A stretch of 64,000 bases of DNA, from contig NZ_RZIS01000003.1 of the NCBI RefSeq assembly GCF_005281835.1, positions 1-64,000 on the forward strand, written 5' to 3'. The stretch is from Vibrio profundi (GTDB lineage: Bacteria; Pseudomonadota; Gammaproteobacteria; Enterobacterales; Vibrionaceae). Of the stretch, positions 37,983 through 46,427 are shown one piece after another. Below the pieces are notes generated by a model. That model saw nothing but the letters and a program-made list of their open reading frames with translations, was not told the DNA's origin and searched no databases. Within the stretch, counting starts at the first letter, position 1. Every line of letters starts with the position of its first letter. The position numbers and the translations under genes are program-made.

Positions 37983-38141
37983 AAATGAATTGTGGAAATG
38001 AGGGTTTGTACAGTATTTAGCCTTATATTGTGTACAATTTTCATTGCGGAGCTAAAGAGAATAGGTAAGCGACTTGCCAGCCGCTAATGAACGGCGTTAA
38101 ACCGAATCAAAAAGCAGTTCTAATATAAATTACACTTATGG

Positions 38142-38190
38142 GTTTACTTTTTAGATTTTAAAAGTAAACTAGCCAGTGTAGTTTACTTTT
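38142..38190. repeat. three copies of GTTTACTTTT (direct and inverted) upstream of the lipoprotein hydrolase gene
   Basis: GTTTACTTTT occurs at 38142-38151 and 38181-38190, and its inverse complement AAAAGTAAAC at 38160-38169. The copies are 56 to 104 bp upstream of the ATG at 38246. The set looks like a multi-site operator, but the binding protein is unknown. Confidence 0.6.
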
Positions 38191-38245
38191 GGTTCATTAC
38201 TGTGTGTGCCTAAAGAAGATCACGAACAGAGAATTGAGAGTAATT

Positions 38246-39301
38246 ATGAAGAAGTATCTATTGCCGATTGTAGGAGTCCTTGCCATGACCACAGCTGTAA
38301 CCACTTGCTCTAGCCCTGCTCAAGAAGCTAATTCACTACCTAAAAAGTTCGTTAATAGTGAATTGGAATACAAATCGGGTATGTCTGATATTTTTTCAAT
38401 CATCAAAGCGTACATGACGGTAAAGCGTGAAAATCCTACACCTACCTTTGAATTACCTGTACAGCCGCTGACGGCAGCTCAACTCGTTCAAGAAACAGAA
38501 GATGTTGTTTACCGTTTAGGTCACTCTAGTGTCGTGATGAAATTAGATGGCACACTAGTGATGGCTGATCCGGTATTCAGTGATCGCGCTTCGCCAGTGC
38601 AATGGATGGGTCCAAAACGCTTCCACCCAACGCCTATCAACTTGCAAGACTTACCGAATATCGATGTTGTGGTCATCAGTCATGACCATTATGACCACTT
38701 AGACAAAGCGTCGGTTAAAGCCTTGGCCGACAAAGTAGGTACCTTCATTGTTCCGTTAAAAGTGGGCGCATACTTGAAAAAGTGGGGAGCCCGTGACGAA
38801 CAAGTGATCGAACTTGATTGGTGGCAGAGTGCAACGGTCAACGATATTGATTTTACACTGACACCGACTCAGCATTTCTCAGGAAGAGGGCTGATGGATC
38901 GCGATGCAACTTTGTGGGGCAGTTGGGTTATTACAAGTGAAGACTCGAATGTTTTCTTTAGCGGCGATTCCGGATATTTCAACGGGTTTAAAGAAATCGG
39001 CGAACGGTTCGGACCATTTGACCTCACTATGGTAGAAACAGGAGCGTATAACTCGCTGTGGGCAGACATCCATATGTTTCCAGAACAAAGCGTTCAAGCG
39101 CATATTGATTTGCAAGGTAAAGTGATGATGCCAATTCATAACAGCACTTTTGACTTGTCTATGCACGATTGGCAAGAGCCATTAGAAAAGGCGTATCAGA
39201 TCAGCAAAGAGCGCGACGTAACCATGACAAGCCCGGTTATTGGCGAACGTTTGGTTATCGCTGAACCAGCTGCACCTCAAAAATGGTGGAATCAAGGATA
39301 G
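38246..39301 (+). CDS. lipoprotein-like metallo-beta-lactamase fold hydrolase (UlaG/NAPE-PLD-like)
   Basis: This 351-residue protein has a signal peptide followed by a possible lipobox (AVTTC, C21; Thr at -1 is unusual, so lipidation is uncertain). The MBL domain has RLGHSSVVMKLDGTLVMADPVFSDRASP, the metal motif SHDHYDHLDKAS, and FSGDSGYFNGF. The closest known architecture is the NAPE-PLD/UlaG branch of the superfamily, which acts on phosphodiesters or lactones. The ATG at 38246 begins the signal peptide; an ATG 57 bases upstream adds an unlikely N terminus. It is monocistronic with its own terminator. Confidence 0.88.
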   Translation: MKKYLLPIVGVLAMTTAVTTCSSPAQEANSLPKKFVNSELEYKSGMSDIFSIIKAYMTVKRENPTPTFELPVQPLTAAQLVQETEDVVYRLGHSSVVMKLDGTLVMADPVFSDRASPVQWMGPKRFHPTPINLQDLPNIDVVVISHDHYDHLDKASVKALADKVGTFIVPLKVGAYLKKWGARDEQVIELDWWQSATVNDIDFTLTPTQHFSGRGLMDRDATLWGSWVITSEDSNVFFSGDSGYFNGFKEIGERFGPFDLTMVETGAYNSLWADIHMFPEQSVQAHIDLQGKVMMPIHNSTFDLSMHDWQEPLEKAYQISKERDVTMTSPVIGERLVIAEPAAPQKWWNQG

Positions 39302-39322
39302 TGTTACCTTGTGTGGTTTAGT

Positions 39323-39349
39323 AAAGCCGAGTGAAAACTCGGCTTTTTT
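39323..39349 (+). terminator. bidirectional terminator between hydrolase and LysR genes
   Basis: AAGCCGAGT-GAAA-ACTCGGCTT is a 9-bp perfect stem followed by TTTT. It is five bases from the stop codon of the convergent LysR gene. Confidence 0.92.
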
Positions 39350-39353
39350 GCAT

Positions 39354-40256
39354 CTATTGGCTAGAAGGTGATTCAAGGTGTTGAGTGATCAGGCTTTCAA
39401 TCAACTCATAACGATTAGGTAATTGGCGATTTTTCTTGCGAACCAGATACAAGGTTTCTTGGACTGGGTTCTTGGGCTTAACGATATGTAATTCATGTTC
39501 ACCCAGAAAACTCACCACAGCACTGGCAGGCAGAACGGTAAAGCCGAGCCCTTTGGCGACTGGAAGTAAGATTTGCCCTACTTGATTCACGTAACCTGAT
39601 TTAGGAAATTCAGAAATGTCTGCTTTTTGCCATTGCTCATCACCGCAGCGCTCAAAGTACATTGATAAGTAATGCTCAGCATCAGGGTGGGCAATCAAAC
39701 CACACTCTTTCAGTGTATCTAGCGTGATAGTTTGGTTTTGATATTGCTTAGGTAACACTAAACATAATGTTTCTTTACCCACTTCTTCGCTTTGAAATAA
39801 CGCACTATTTGGCTGATGGGTAACTATGCCTAGGTCACTATTTCCCGCTTGAATGTCACTTAATATTTTTTGGTTTGGCGCCGCTTCAATGTTGATATTG
39901 AGCTCTGGGTAAGTACTTTGTAGTTCCAGCAGCTTCGGATAGAAAAACAGCGCCATGGAGCCAGAGCAAGATAGGGAGCAAACCCCAGAATGCGGATTAT
40001 CAAACTTTAAACCTTCCATCAATGCGGCTTCGTCTTGAGCTATTTTCTTCGCGTATTGGTAAACCTGCCGCCCTTGCTCAGTTAGCTCAAAGCTTTTCTT
40101 TTCTCTGGTGATTAACTCGCAATCACAAGCAGCTTCGAGTTTCTTGATGTGCTGACTGACTCCGGGTTGGGTCATATACAACTTTTCAGCGGTTTGGGTA
40201 AAGTGACCAACGTCGACGAGAGTCTTGAAAGTATGAAGCCATGACAAATTCAGCAT
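39354..40256 (-). CDS. LysR family transcriptional regulator
   Basis: This 300-residue protein has an N-terminal LysR helix-turn-helix (LSWLHTFKTLVDVGHFTQTAEKLYMTQPGVSQHIKKLEAACDCELI) and a type II periplasmic-binding-like effector domain (about 90-290). The gene is convergent with the hydrolase gene and is not divergent to any gene, so its target cannot be read from position. The spacer upstream (40257-40552) shows only A/T-rich sequence. Confidence 0.93.
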   Translation of the reverse strand: MLNLSWLHTFKTLVDVGHFTQTAEKLYMTQPGVSQHIKKLEAACDCELITREKKSFELTEQGRQVYQYAKKIAQDEAALMEGLKFDNPHSGVCSLSCSGSMALFFYPKLLELQSTYPELNINIEAAPNQKILSDIQAGNSDLGIVTHQPNSALFQSEEVGKETLCLVLPKQYQNQTITLDTLKECGLIAHPDAEHYLSMYFERCGDEQWQKADISEFPKSGYVNQVGQILLPVAKGLGFTVLPASAVVSFLGEHELHIVKPKNPVQETLYLVRKKNRQLPNRYELIESLITQHLESPSSQ

Positions 40257-40552
40257 AAAGGATGCACTCTGGAAGCTTGAGCTAATTTGATAATGAAAAA
40301 TTATTATAATTAGGATTATTGATAATTTCTATTGCAGTATGATCGAAGTGCTGAGTGGATGAGCTATACGCTGAAAAATGTTTGGTGAAATGGAAAGGAG
40401 CTTTTTCTAAGCCAAGGTTACGTGAAAAGTAACGATGAGCAATATAGGAATGAGAGCGAGCACGTTCAAATAAGCCTTCACTTGTTCAGGTTGAAATAGT
40501 GACGCGCACACAAAAATGCCCGACTTAGTAAGCCGGGCATTGATACGGTGAG
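40257..40552. other. spacer upstream of the LysR gene
   Basis: This 296-bp spacer carries the HDOD gene terminator at its right end and an A/T-rich stretch near 40290-40340 that probably contains the LysR promoter. Nothing else was recognised. Confidence 0.4.
40512..40541 (-). terminator. terminator of the HDOD gene
   Basis: ATGCCCGACTTAGTAAGCCGGGCAT forms a stem (ATGCCCG with CGGGCAT plus CTTA-type inner pairs). On the minus strand it ends in TTTTTG. It lies 12 bp after the HDOD stop codon. Confidence 0.85.
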
Positions 40553-41377
40553 CTACGCGAGCTGTGCTGCCAGCTCTCTGCCATTGCCACGTATCTTATC
40601 GATGGTATCTCTAAACGCAGCAGAAATATGCAGTACCCGAGCGTCAATGTGCTCTGCAAGGAATACAGATTTTTGTTTTTCTTCTTCTATGTCGTCCCAA
40701 GTGTCATGGATATCGCGGGCAAAGTGTATGGTTGAAGCGAGTTTGGTGGAGCCTTCCGCTTGCTCTGGCGAGTTAAAGAACTTAATCGCTTGCACCATAT
40801 CGTCTGGGAATTTCCAAGCTTTCGCTAACTTAGCGCCTAGCCCTGGTGAACAACGGCCGATGACTTCTTGTTGCACAGCGTAGCGCTCTTCACCTGCTTC
40901 CACTCGTTTTTCAATTTCGGTGGCTTGCTCAGGTACGAGCGAGTGGATCATCAGCTCCCCAATGTTATGAAGTACTGCGGTGGTAAACACTTCATTGGCA
41001 TCTAGCCCTGCTTCAGCGCCTAACTTGCTGGCAATTGTTGCTACTTCAAATGTGTTCGCCCAATACTCATTGAGATCCATGGTATCGAGTTTAGGAAATG
41101 CACCAGACAGCACCGAAGCGACAACTAAAGTTCGCACTGGTCCGCTACCAACACGGATGATTGCGTCGTTGATCGAAGATACTTTCTTGGTGCCTCCAAA
41201 GTGTGCAGAGTTCGCCATTCGAAGTAGGCGAGCACATAACACTTGGTCTTGTGCCATTTTTGCTGAAAGCGCTCCAAAATCGACATCATCTTGGTTAACC
41301 ATCTCTAACAGTTCTTGCAGTACTTGTTGGATACGCGGAAGCTCGTTTAGTCGAGAAATAAGTGCTGATTCGCTCAT
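40553..41377 (-). CDS. HDOD domain protein
   Basis: This 274-residue protein is a single HDOD domain (about 10-215). Typical segments are LPRIQQVLQELLEMVNQDDVDFGALSAKMAQDQVLCARLLRMANSA and AVLHNIGELMIHSL. HDOD proteins are non-hydrolytic relatives of HD phosphohydrolases that occur in signalling and motility systems. No effector domain is fused here. Genes on either side do not indicate a pathway. Function unknown beyond the family. Confidence 0.9.
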   Translation of the reverse strand: MSESALISRLNELPRIQQVLQELLEMVNQDDVDFGALSAKMAQDQVLCARLLRMANSAHFGGTKKVSSINDAIIRVGSGPVRTLVVASVLSGAFPKLDTMDLNEYWANTFEVATIASKLGAEAGLDANEVFTTAVLHNIGELMIHSLVPEQATEIEKRVEAGEERYAVQQEVIGRCSPGLGAKLAKAWKFPDDMVQAIKFFNSPEQAEGSTKLASTIHFARDIHDTWDDIEEEKQKSVFLAEHIDARVLHISAAFRDTIDKIRGNGRELAAQLA

Positions 41378-41821
41378 GTATTAATCCTTTTGTTGAACCA
41401 CAAATAAAATGTAGAACAAACAAATGGAATATCAAACTAGTTTCATTTATTTAAATATTAAAGAGTTAAACCTTGTCTATTGCGTCGGTTTACACCTGTC
41501 GTGTCAGCTTGATTTAGAGCCTAAATGAGTTTTCCAAGTAGAAGGTAGAATTGTTAAGAGGCGCTTTGAATCTGGTAGGAATACGGGGAAGTGGTAGTTT
41601 GGCAATTGCCAATAATTCAAATTTCACACCTCCGAACTGGAACTCAATCATGCCAGTCAGCCACCCAAATCAATCACCGAACTCTGTAATTTTTTATAAA
41701 GTTATTCGGTCTGTAGATAATATTGTAAATAATCCATTTACAATGCGAATGATAAGTTCGAAACTATCGGCAATTAGATATAACAATAACTAATAAGCAG
41801 AATTATTTTTCGGGGGATCGG
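41378..41821. other. AT-rich spacer upstream of the orphan 409-residue protein
   Basis: This 444-bp spacer has no convincing ORF. An 80-codon frame at 41551-41793 lacks an ATG start and a ribosome binding site. The last 130 bases are strongly AT-rich and probably hold the promoter of the gene at 41822. Confidence 0.45.
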
Positions 41822-43051
41822 ATGCGCGTCAAAGTATTTAAACGCAAAGTGAAAGACAAGCTTTTTGGAAAAACGACTAATACCGCTATGGATGTACAGC
41901 TACTAGAAATGGCTGATGCACGTATGGGCGCTATGTACATGCTAGCAAATACAGAAGTAGAGAAAGTGTCGGCATTTTCTAATGGACACCTTTTTGAAAA
42001 CTTTGTCATCGGAGCCGAGCCTCTCAGCGACCTAAAGTCAATTTCTATGGGCTTGCTGAATAAAACCGATGCCGCTGCGAAGTTCAAGCAAAGTAAAGTG
42101 GGCGGGAAAATCACTAAAGCTGTAACCGTGGCGGGTGAAGCGACTTCTGCTGTTGTACAGAAGATCAAAGCGATCATTTCAGAGTTTTTCCGAAAACTAG
42201 TAAGCAAAGTCAAAATGGTTTACGGCGATGCTTTATATGGTGCTGAGTGGTTTGCTGAATTTGGTACTTGGTTAACGGCAGAGTTCGCAGGCAACTTTTC
42301 TAGCTTCATTCCTGGTTGGGGCTATGTGCAAAGCGCGGCGGATATCTATTCTGGTGTGAAGCAAGCGGCGTTTAAATCGTATGATTTAGTAACGCAAATG
42401 TATGCTGGCCGTGGTGTTGAGCTGTTAGGTGGTCACCCGAGTATTATTGCTAACGCTTTGGCTCGTCATTCAGCTGTCGGTGTGGCTGGTGGTTTAAAAA
42501 GCGCTGCGATTGGGGCAACTAAAATTGGCCTAGAGGCGGCTGGAGATGCATTTGCAGGCGCTGGTGTACTAGTTAGCGTGATTAGCGGCTTGTTTGAGCG
42601 TGTGGTTAAGCTTGTTGACTATATGGTTCAACGCTCTTTAGTTGGCAAAGTACTGAAACGTGCTAAAAAAGAGTGGGGCAACCGCGATTCCAATGCAAGT
42701 TTAGTGAAAGATCATAAACGCTTCTCAGAATGGTTCCAAACGGCAGTTATTACTACACCGATTATAGCGGCGCTCGTTATGGGAAGTGGCTTTGTCGCGC
42801 ACCCCTATAAGTTCATACAGCTTCTCACGCCAACCTTAGGTGTCATTTCTCAAGGCGATTACAACAAAGGTGTGGTCTATATCGAAAAGCTCAAGTCGTT
42901 GTCGACAGGCTATGTTCAAGAATATGTTGATGGTTACTCTGTAACCTTTACGAGTAACGACGGCATTGTGAAAGCACGCCTCAAAGAACTTATTGATGGA
43001 AAAGGTATTCTAGACGGGCATGAAGTGGCGGTTTCAAGTGTGACGCCGTAG
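41822..43051 (+). CDS. hypothetical protein with Gly/Ala-rich hydrophobic helices
   Basis: I do not recognise this 409-residue protein. The first 80 residues are mixed and basic. Residues about 80-130 are helical and basic (KAVTVAGEATSAVVQKIKAIISEFFRKLVSKVK). The middle (about 145-270) has long Gly/Ala-rich amphipathic or membrane-seeking helices (WLTAEFAGNFSSFIPGWGYVQSAADIYSGV and ALARHSAVGVAGGLKSAAIGATKIG). A hydrophobic segment follows near 315-335 (VITTPIIAALVMGSGFVAH). There is no signal peptide. The pattern recalls membrane-inserting or pore-forming proteins, but no family match was made. Start: ATG with GGGGGA 3-7 bases upstream. No partner or immunity-like gene is adjacent. Confidence 0.75.
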   Translation: MRVKVFKRKVKDKLFGKTTNTAMDVQLLEMADARMGAMYMLANTEVEKVSAFSNGHLFENFVIGAEPLSDLKSISMGLLNKTDAAAKFKQSKVGGKITKAVTVAGEATSAVVQKIKAIISEFFRKLVSKVKMVYGDALYGAEWFAEFGTWLTAEFAGNFSSFIPGWGYVQSAADIYSGVKQAAFKSYDLVTQMYAGRGVELLGGHPSIIANALARHSAVGVAGGLKSAAIGATKIGLEAAGDAFAGAGVLVSVISGLFERVVKLVDYMVQRSLVGKVLKRAKKEWGNRDSNASLVKDHKRFSEWFQTAVITTPIIAALVMGSGFVAHPYKFIQLLTPTLGVISQGDYNKGVVYIEKLKSLSTGYVQEYVDGYSVTFTSNDGIVKARLKELIDGKGILDGHEVAVSSVTP

Positions 43052-43100
43052 TTATTTGCGACAATTGAACGGATTCAAGGCCTGTGACAAGTACATAGGC

Positions 43101-43376
43101 CTAGTTAACGAGTCCGTTCCTTTTTAATCCTCGTCTAACACTGCTGCAAAGTTTTCCGAATCGGCGAAGTTCTTCAAAGTTTGGTGCAATGCCGCGAGAT
43201 AGGTTGTGTTCCCAATACATTAGTTCTGAGTCGACCAACTCTAATAGCTTTTTCGGACACCCAGTGCATTCTCCCTTAGGGCCGCAAACGAAGGTTTCTG
43301 GGTCTTCCAATGGGAACTGCTTTTTGACGTCTGCAATTAGTTCGATCATTGCATGCTCTAAGCTAGGTTTTGCCAT
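43101..43376 (-). CDS. small hypothetical protein with a CxxxxxCxxC cysteine cluster
   Basis: This 91-residue protein contains FVCGPKGECTGCPKKLLELVDSELMYWEHNL, a cysteine cluster (C31, C37, C40) plus a fourth Cys near residue 75 (FGKLCSSVRRGLKRNGLV). Four cysteines could bind zinc or an iron-sulfur cluster. The start at 43376 (MAKPSLEHAMIELIADVKKQFPL) is a judgement; the open frame extends 20 codons upstream with an uncharacteristic hydrophobic start and neither has a strong ribosome binding site. It is convergent with the orphan 409-residue gene. Function not known. Confidence 0.7.
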   Translation of the reverse strand: MAKPSLEHAMIELIADVKKQFPLEDPETFVCGPKGECTGCPKKLLELVDSELMYWEHNLSRGIAPNFEELRRFGKLCSSVRRGLKRNGLVN

Positions 43377-43498
43377 CTCAATTACTTCATCAGAAAAAGA
43401 AGCGAATGCTAAAACAACAAAAGGGTAATAAACCATGATCTCGTACAGGAGAAGAGGCTTATTACCCTAAAGTAGGAGGCGCTTGATGGGCTATGGGT

Positions 43499-45238
43499 TT
43501 AAAAATCCGCTTCCACTTGGAAAGTTAACCACTCTTTAGTGACGGGATGCTCAACCTGCAGTTGTTCCGCATGCAGGTGCAATCGGTTTGCTTTCAAACC
43601 ATATAAATCATCGCCTCGGATAGGCATGTGTAACCCGTCGGTATGAGAACAATGCACTCGCAGTTGGTGTGTGCGGCCTGTCTTCGGATATAAGTATATT
43701 TTGGTTGTGCTATCCGTTCGTTCAATTACTTCCCATTTGGTTTCAGCAGGTTTGCCGTGTTCGTGGCACACCATCTGTCTAGGGCGATCATTGATGTCTC
43801 CACGAAGTGGCAGAGTGATATAACCTTGCTCTTCTTCCAATACTCCCTCGACCAATGCTACGTAACGCTTTTTCACCTCTCGAGCCATAAATTGCTTCTG
43901 TAGGCTTTTGTTTGCGCGTTTAGTTAGTGCAAAGATCAAAATGCCTGATGTCGACATATCTAGGCGGTGGATAACGAAAGGGCCTTCTACGTCAGTAAAC
44001 ATCTGTTCAATACGATACGCGGCGGAGTCTTTAATTGTTCTACCCGGTACAGAAAGAAATTCAGCAGGCTTATTTACGACAACGATATGATCATCTTGGT
44101 ACAAGATATCGAGTTCCTTTCCTTCTGCCGGGTTATCAAGCAGCGGGTTTGGATCCATTTCAATACCTTGTAGCATGTGGCCTAAAATAGGCTCGCACTT
44201 ACTTTGGCAAGAGGCATAAAACTTCTTATGTTTTCGCACTTCAGATTTTGGTGACACTCCCCACCAAAACTCAGCCATACATAAAGGTTGTAGGTCGTTC
44301 AAAAATGCATATTGAAGGAGCTTAGGTGCTGCGCATTCTCCCGATCCTGCAGGTGGAATGTGATTTGGCGTGTCTTTGAAAATCTCGTTCAGATCTTTGG
44401 TGTGACCATGGGTGTTGAGAAACGCATAGTGTTCAAACAATTTATGTTGAAGTAGGTTTGATAGACGTGCGCGTTCACTTTTAAGTTGCTCAAGCTTGGT
44501 TGTAAATACATCGAGCTTACTTTGGATGTTTTGGAGGGTTTTATCCCACCCAAGCTTGAGGTATTTAAGTTGATTCTTTTCGGCAACGCTTTCTTTGCCT
44601 AAAGCGTCAATGAGCGCGTTAAGTTCTTGCTCATTTAAGTTAGATTCGCCCTCAGCACGTAGCGCCTTACGACGTTTCCGACCTTCGATAATACGTTGTC
44701 TTTGAGCTTCGATTTCATGCTCAGATTGTGCCGTTTGGCTGGCTAACTCAGCTTGTATTTCTGCTAAATCAGGGTTGGCAAGTAGCGCTTTGAATTGGTC
44801 GCTGACCTTGGTGACTTCAGCGAGCTCCCCTCGATAAAAGCTTCCTTCCGCCAGCATATCGAATACCGGAGGCACAAAGCCGGGCAGTAGGTTTTGGTCG
44901 GCTATTTTTCCAGAAAAACCAGACAAGAACCCAATCTTACCTTGGCGATTTTTGACCACTAATACGCCAAACATTTTTCCACGCTCTTTTGTCGCTTTGG
45001 AAGCGTATGGGTCGTTAGACTTCGGCGAACCTGTTGAGCGTGTGTTGTTGGTTACGTCATCTAAGCCAAAGTCGTGCACCCAGTCGGTTTGTGACTCTAG
45101 GTGTTCTTGTAATTGCTTTGCAGCAATTTCACACAATGGATGAGGTTCGTAATAGAACGGAAAAGTAAAGCGCTCTGGTGGCTCATATGCATCGATAGAG
45201 TGAGAGAAAGAAGTAAAGCAAGGGTCTGAAGAATGCAT
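43499..45238 (-). CDS. RluA-family pseudouridine synthase with long N-terminal extension
   Basis: This 579-residue protein has a C-terminal RluA-type catalytic domain (about 370-575). It includes ILYQDDHIVVVNKPAEFLSVPGRT, the active-site motif HRLDMSTSGILIFALT with the catalytic Asp, and TGRTHQLRVH. The N-terminal 360 residues contain a domain beginning near FPFYYEPHPLCEIAAKQL and a charged coiled coil (about 165-270, SEHEIEAQRQRIIEGRKRRKAL and LKYLKLGWDKTLQNIQSKL). It isomerises uridine in rRNA or tRNA; the exact position is unknown. The length is well above E. coli RluA (about 219 residues), but extended forms occur in marine gammaproteobacteria. Confidence 0.9.
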   Translation of the reverse strand: MHSSDPCFTSFSHSIDAYEPPERFTFPFYYEPHPLCEIAAKQLQEHLESQTDWVHDFGLDDVTNNTRSTGSPKSNDPYASKATKERGKMFGVLVVKNRQGKIGFLSGFSGKIADQNLLPGFVPPVFDMLAEGSFYRGELAEVTKVSDQFKALLANPDLAEIQAELASQTAQSEHEIEAQRQRIIEGRKRRKALRAEGESNLNEQELNALIDALGKESVAEKNQLKYLKLGWDKTLQNIQSKLDVFTTKLEQLKSERARLSNLLQHKLFEHYAFLNTHGHTKDLNEIFKDTPNHIPPAGSGECAAPKLLQYAFLNDLQPLCMAEFWWGVSPKSEVRKHKKFYASCQSKCEPILGHMLQGIEMDPNPLLDNPAEGKELDILYQDDHIVVVNKPAEFLSVPGRTIKDSAAYRIEQMFTDVEGPFVIHRLDMSTSGILIFALTKRANKSLQKQFMAREVKKRYVALVEGVLEEEQGYITLPLRGDINDRPRQMVCHEHGKPAETKWEVIERTDSTTKIYLYPKTGRTHQLRVHCSHTDGLHMPIRGDDLYGLKANRLHLHAEQLQVEHPVTKEWLTFQVEADF

Positions 45239-45484
45239 ATAGAAGTCGACTTGTATTAGGTGCTCAAAGTGGCGTGATTCTACTGTTTTGTCTCTGATTC
45301 GTCATCTATCAATTGTGCTAGGCACTTTAGGTGTTTGGGATTAATCGCTTAACAAGGAAGCCCCTACCAAGCGTGATGAAGTTAGTGCTATCCAAGCCTA
45401 CGATCGCTATTTAACTGTAATATGACAATGCTTGGGATTTAGAATCCTTATATTGTGATGTCTTCGTTTTGAAAAGCTAAAACT

Positions 45485-46039
45485 ATGAAAACAGAAAAAG
45501 AGAAAATGTTGGCCGGCGAGCCTTATGACGCATGGGATGAAGAACTCTATCAAGCGCGTATTGCATGCCGAAAGTCGATGCAGAAACTTAACAATAGCAT
45601 CCCCGATACCGATGAATGGCAAGCGGCGATGCGGGAGCTTGTCCCCAATGCGGATAGCGGCCTTTATCTAGAACCCCCATTTCGTTGTGACTACGGCTCG
45701 AATATTAGATGTGGCAAGAATTTTTACGCAAACTTCAACTGTGTGATTTTGGATGTAAATTCAGTAGAGATTGGCGACAACGTGATGTTTGCACCTAATG
45801 TGCAGATTTATACTGCAGGTCACCCAATTGAAGTGAAGGCCCGAGTGGAAGAAGGCGTCGAATTTGGTTATCCAATTACTATAGGCGACAACGTTTGGAT
45901 TGGTGGCGGCGTGATAGTTTGCCCTGGCGTTAATATTGGTAAAAATACCGTGATTGGCGCTGGAAGTGTGGTAACCAAAGATATACCAGCCAATGTGGTC
46001 GCAGCGGGTAATCCATGTAAGGTGATTCGAGAGTTATAG
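45485..46039 (+). CDS. sugar O-acetyltransferase (maltose/galactoside acetyltransferase type)
   Basis: This 184-residue protein is of the Maa/LacA/NodL group. It begins with the substrate-lid sequence MKTEKEKMLAGEPYDAWDEELYQARIACRKSMQKLN. It continues with left-handed beta-helix hexapeptide repeats, the catalytic His in YTAGHPIE, and the acetyl-CoA binding end ITIGDNVWIGGGVIVCPGVNIGKNTVIGAGSVVTKDIPANVVAAGNPCKVIREL. It transfers acetyl from acetyl-CoA to a sugar or sugar-like acceptor. A weak ribosome binding site precedes the ATG. Confidence 0.94.
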   Translation: MKTEKEKMLAGEPYDAWDEELYQARIACRKSMQKLNNSIPDTDEWQAAMRELVPNADSGLYLEPPFRCDYGSNIRCGKNFYANFNCVILDVNSVEIGDNVMFAPNVQIYTAGHPIEVKARVEEGVEFGYPITIGDNVWIGGGVIVCPGVNIGKNTVIGAGSVVTKDIPANVVAAGNPCKVIREL

Positions 46040-46056
46040 TCTAATCTCTTCAAATC

Positions 46057-46081
46057 AGGCATTGAGATAACCTCAATGCCT
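46057..46081 (+). terminator. hairpin after the acetyltransferase gene
   Basis: AGGCATTGAG and CTCAATGCCT form a perfect 10-bp stem with a 5-base loop, 18 bp after the stop. The T tract is poor (ACATCACTTATTTTA), so termination is likely but not certain. Confidence 0.65.
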
Positions 46082-46119
46082 ACATCACTTATTTTACTTT
46101 GGGGTGTGATCAAGGTTAC

Positions 46120-46149
46120 TTGAACGACGCTCTTGTTACTGTATATAAT
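46120..46149 (+). promoter_or_regulatory. promoter of the second ABC-F transcript
   Basis: TTGAAC (46120-46125), an 18-bp spacer and the perfect -10 TATAAT (46144-46149) predict a start of transcription near 46156. The transcript would then have a 5' untranslated leader of about 278 bases before the ABC-F ATG. Confidence 0.75.
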
Positions 46150-46182
46150 CTCGCCATCCTATCTTTCGGAGCTAACGCCATA

Positions 46183-46194
46183 ATGAAGTACTAA
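46183..46194 (+). CDS. three-codon leader ORF (Met-Lys-Tyr)
   Basis: ATG AAG TAC TAA at 46183-46194 is preceded by GGAG (46168-46171) at 11 bases spacing, about 27 bases from the predicted transcription start. Its coding region and stop lie in the 5' arm of the leader helix. Such minimal ORFs can respond to ribosome-targeting drugs. Confidence 0.5.
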   Translation: MKY

Positions 46195-46395
46195 CGTCCT
46201 GACAGTCATTTATATCAATCATTTATAGACTCTCGGGGTTAGTGGGCGTTGCTTTTCGTCATACCTTTCTTTCGAACACACATACTATTGGTTCTTTGGT
46301 TTAAGCGCGGCTGATGCCGTTCGTTTATTTCAACTCAATACTGTATGGCTCAAGTTAGCGCTTAACGCTATTCAATGTATTTTGAATAGCCAGTA

Positions 46396-46427
46396 ACCCC
46401 TTTTGCATTCATTCCGTAAAAGGAGGT
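46396..46427 (+). promoter_or_regulatory. Shine-Dalgarno-sequestering hairpin of the second ABC-F gene
   Basis: ACCCCTTTT (46396-46404) pairs with AAAAGGAGGT (46418-46427) with one bulged A. This buries the strong AGGAGG ribosome binding site that lies 7 bases before the ABC-F ATG at 46434. Confidence 0.65.

Noticed and set aside
41551..41793. 80-codon ORF upstream of the 409-residue protein
   Set aside because: No ribosome binding site, no ATG start and low-complexity sequence; it lies in an AT-rich control region.
41822..43051. type VI effector-immunity pair
   Set aside because: No VgrG, PAAR or adaptor gene and no small co-directional partner nearby; only a remote pattern resemblance.
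46314..46358. second short ORF (14 codons) in the ABC-F leader
   Set aside because: No ribosome binding site before the ATG; kept only as a possibility.
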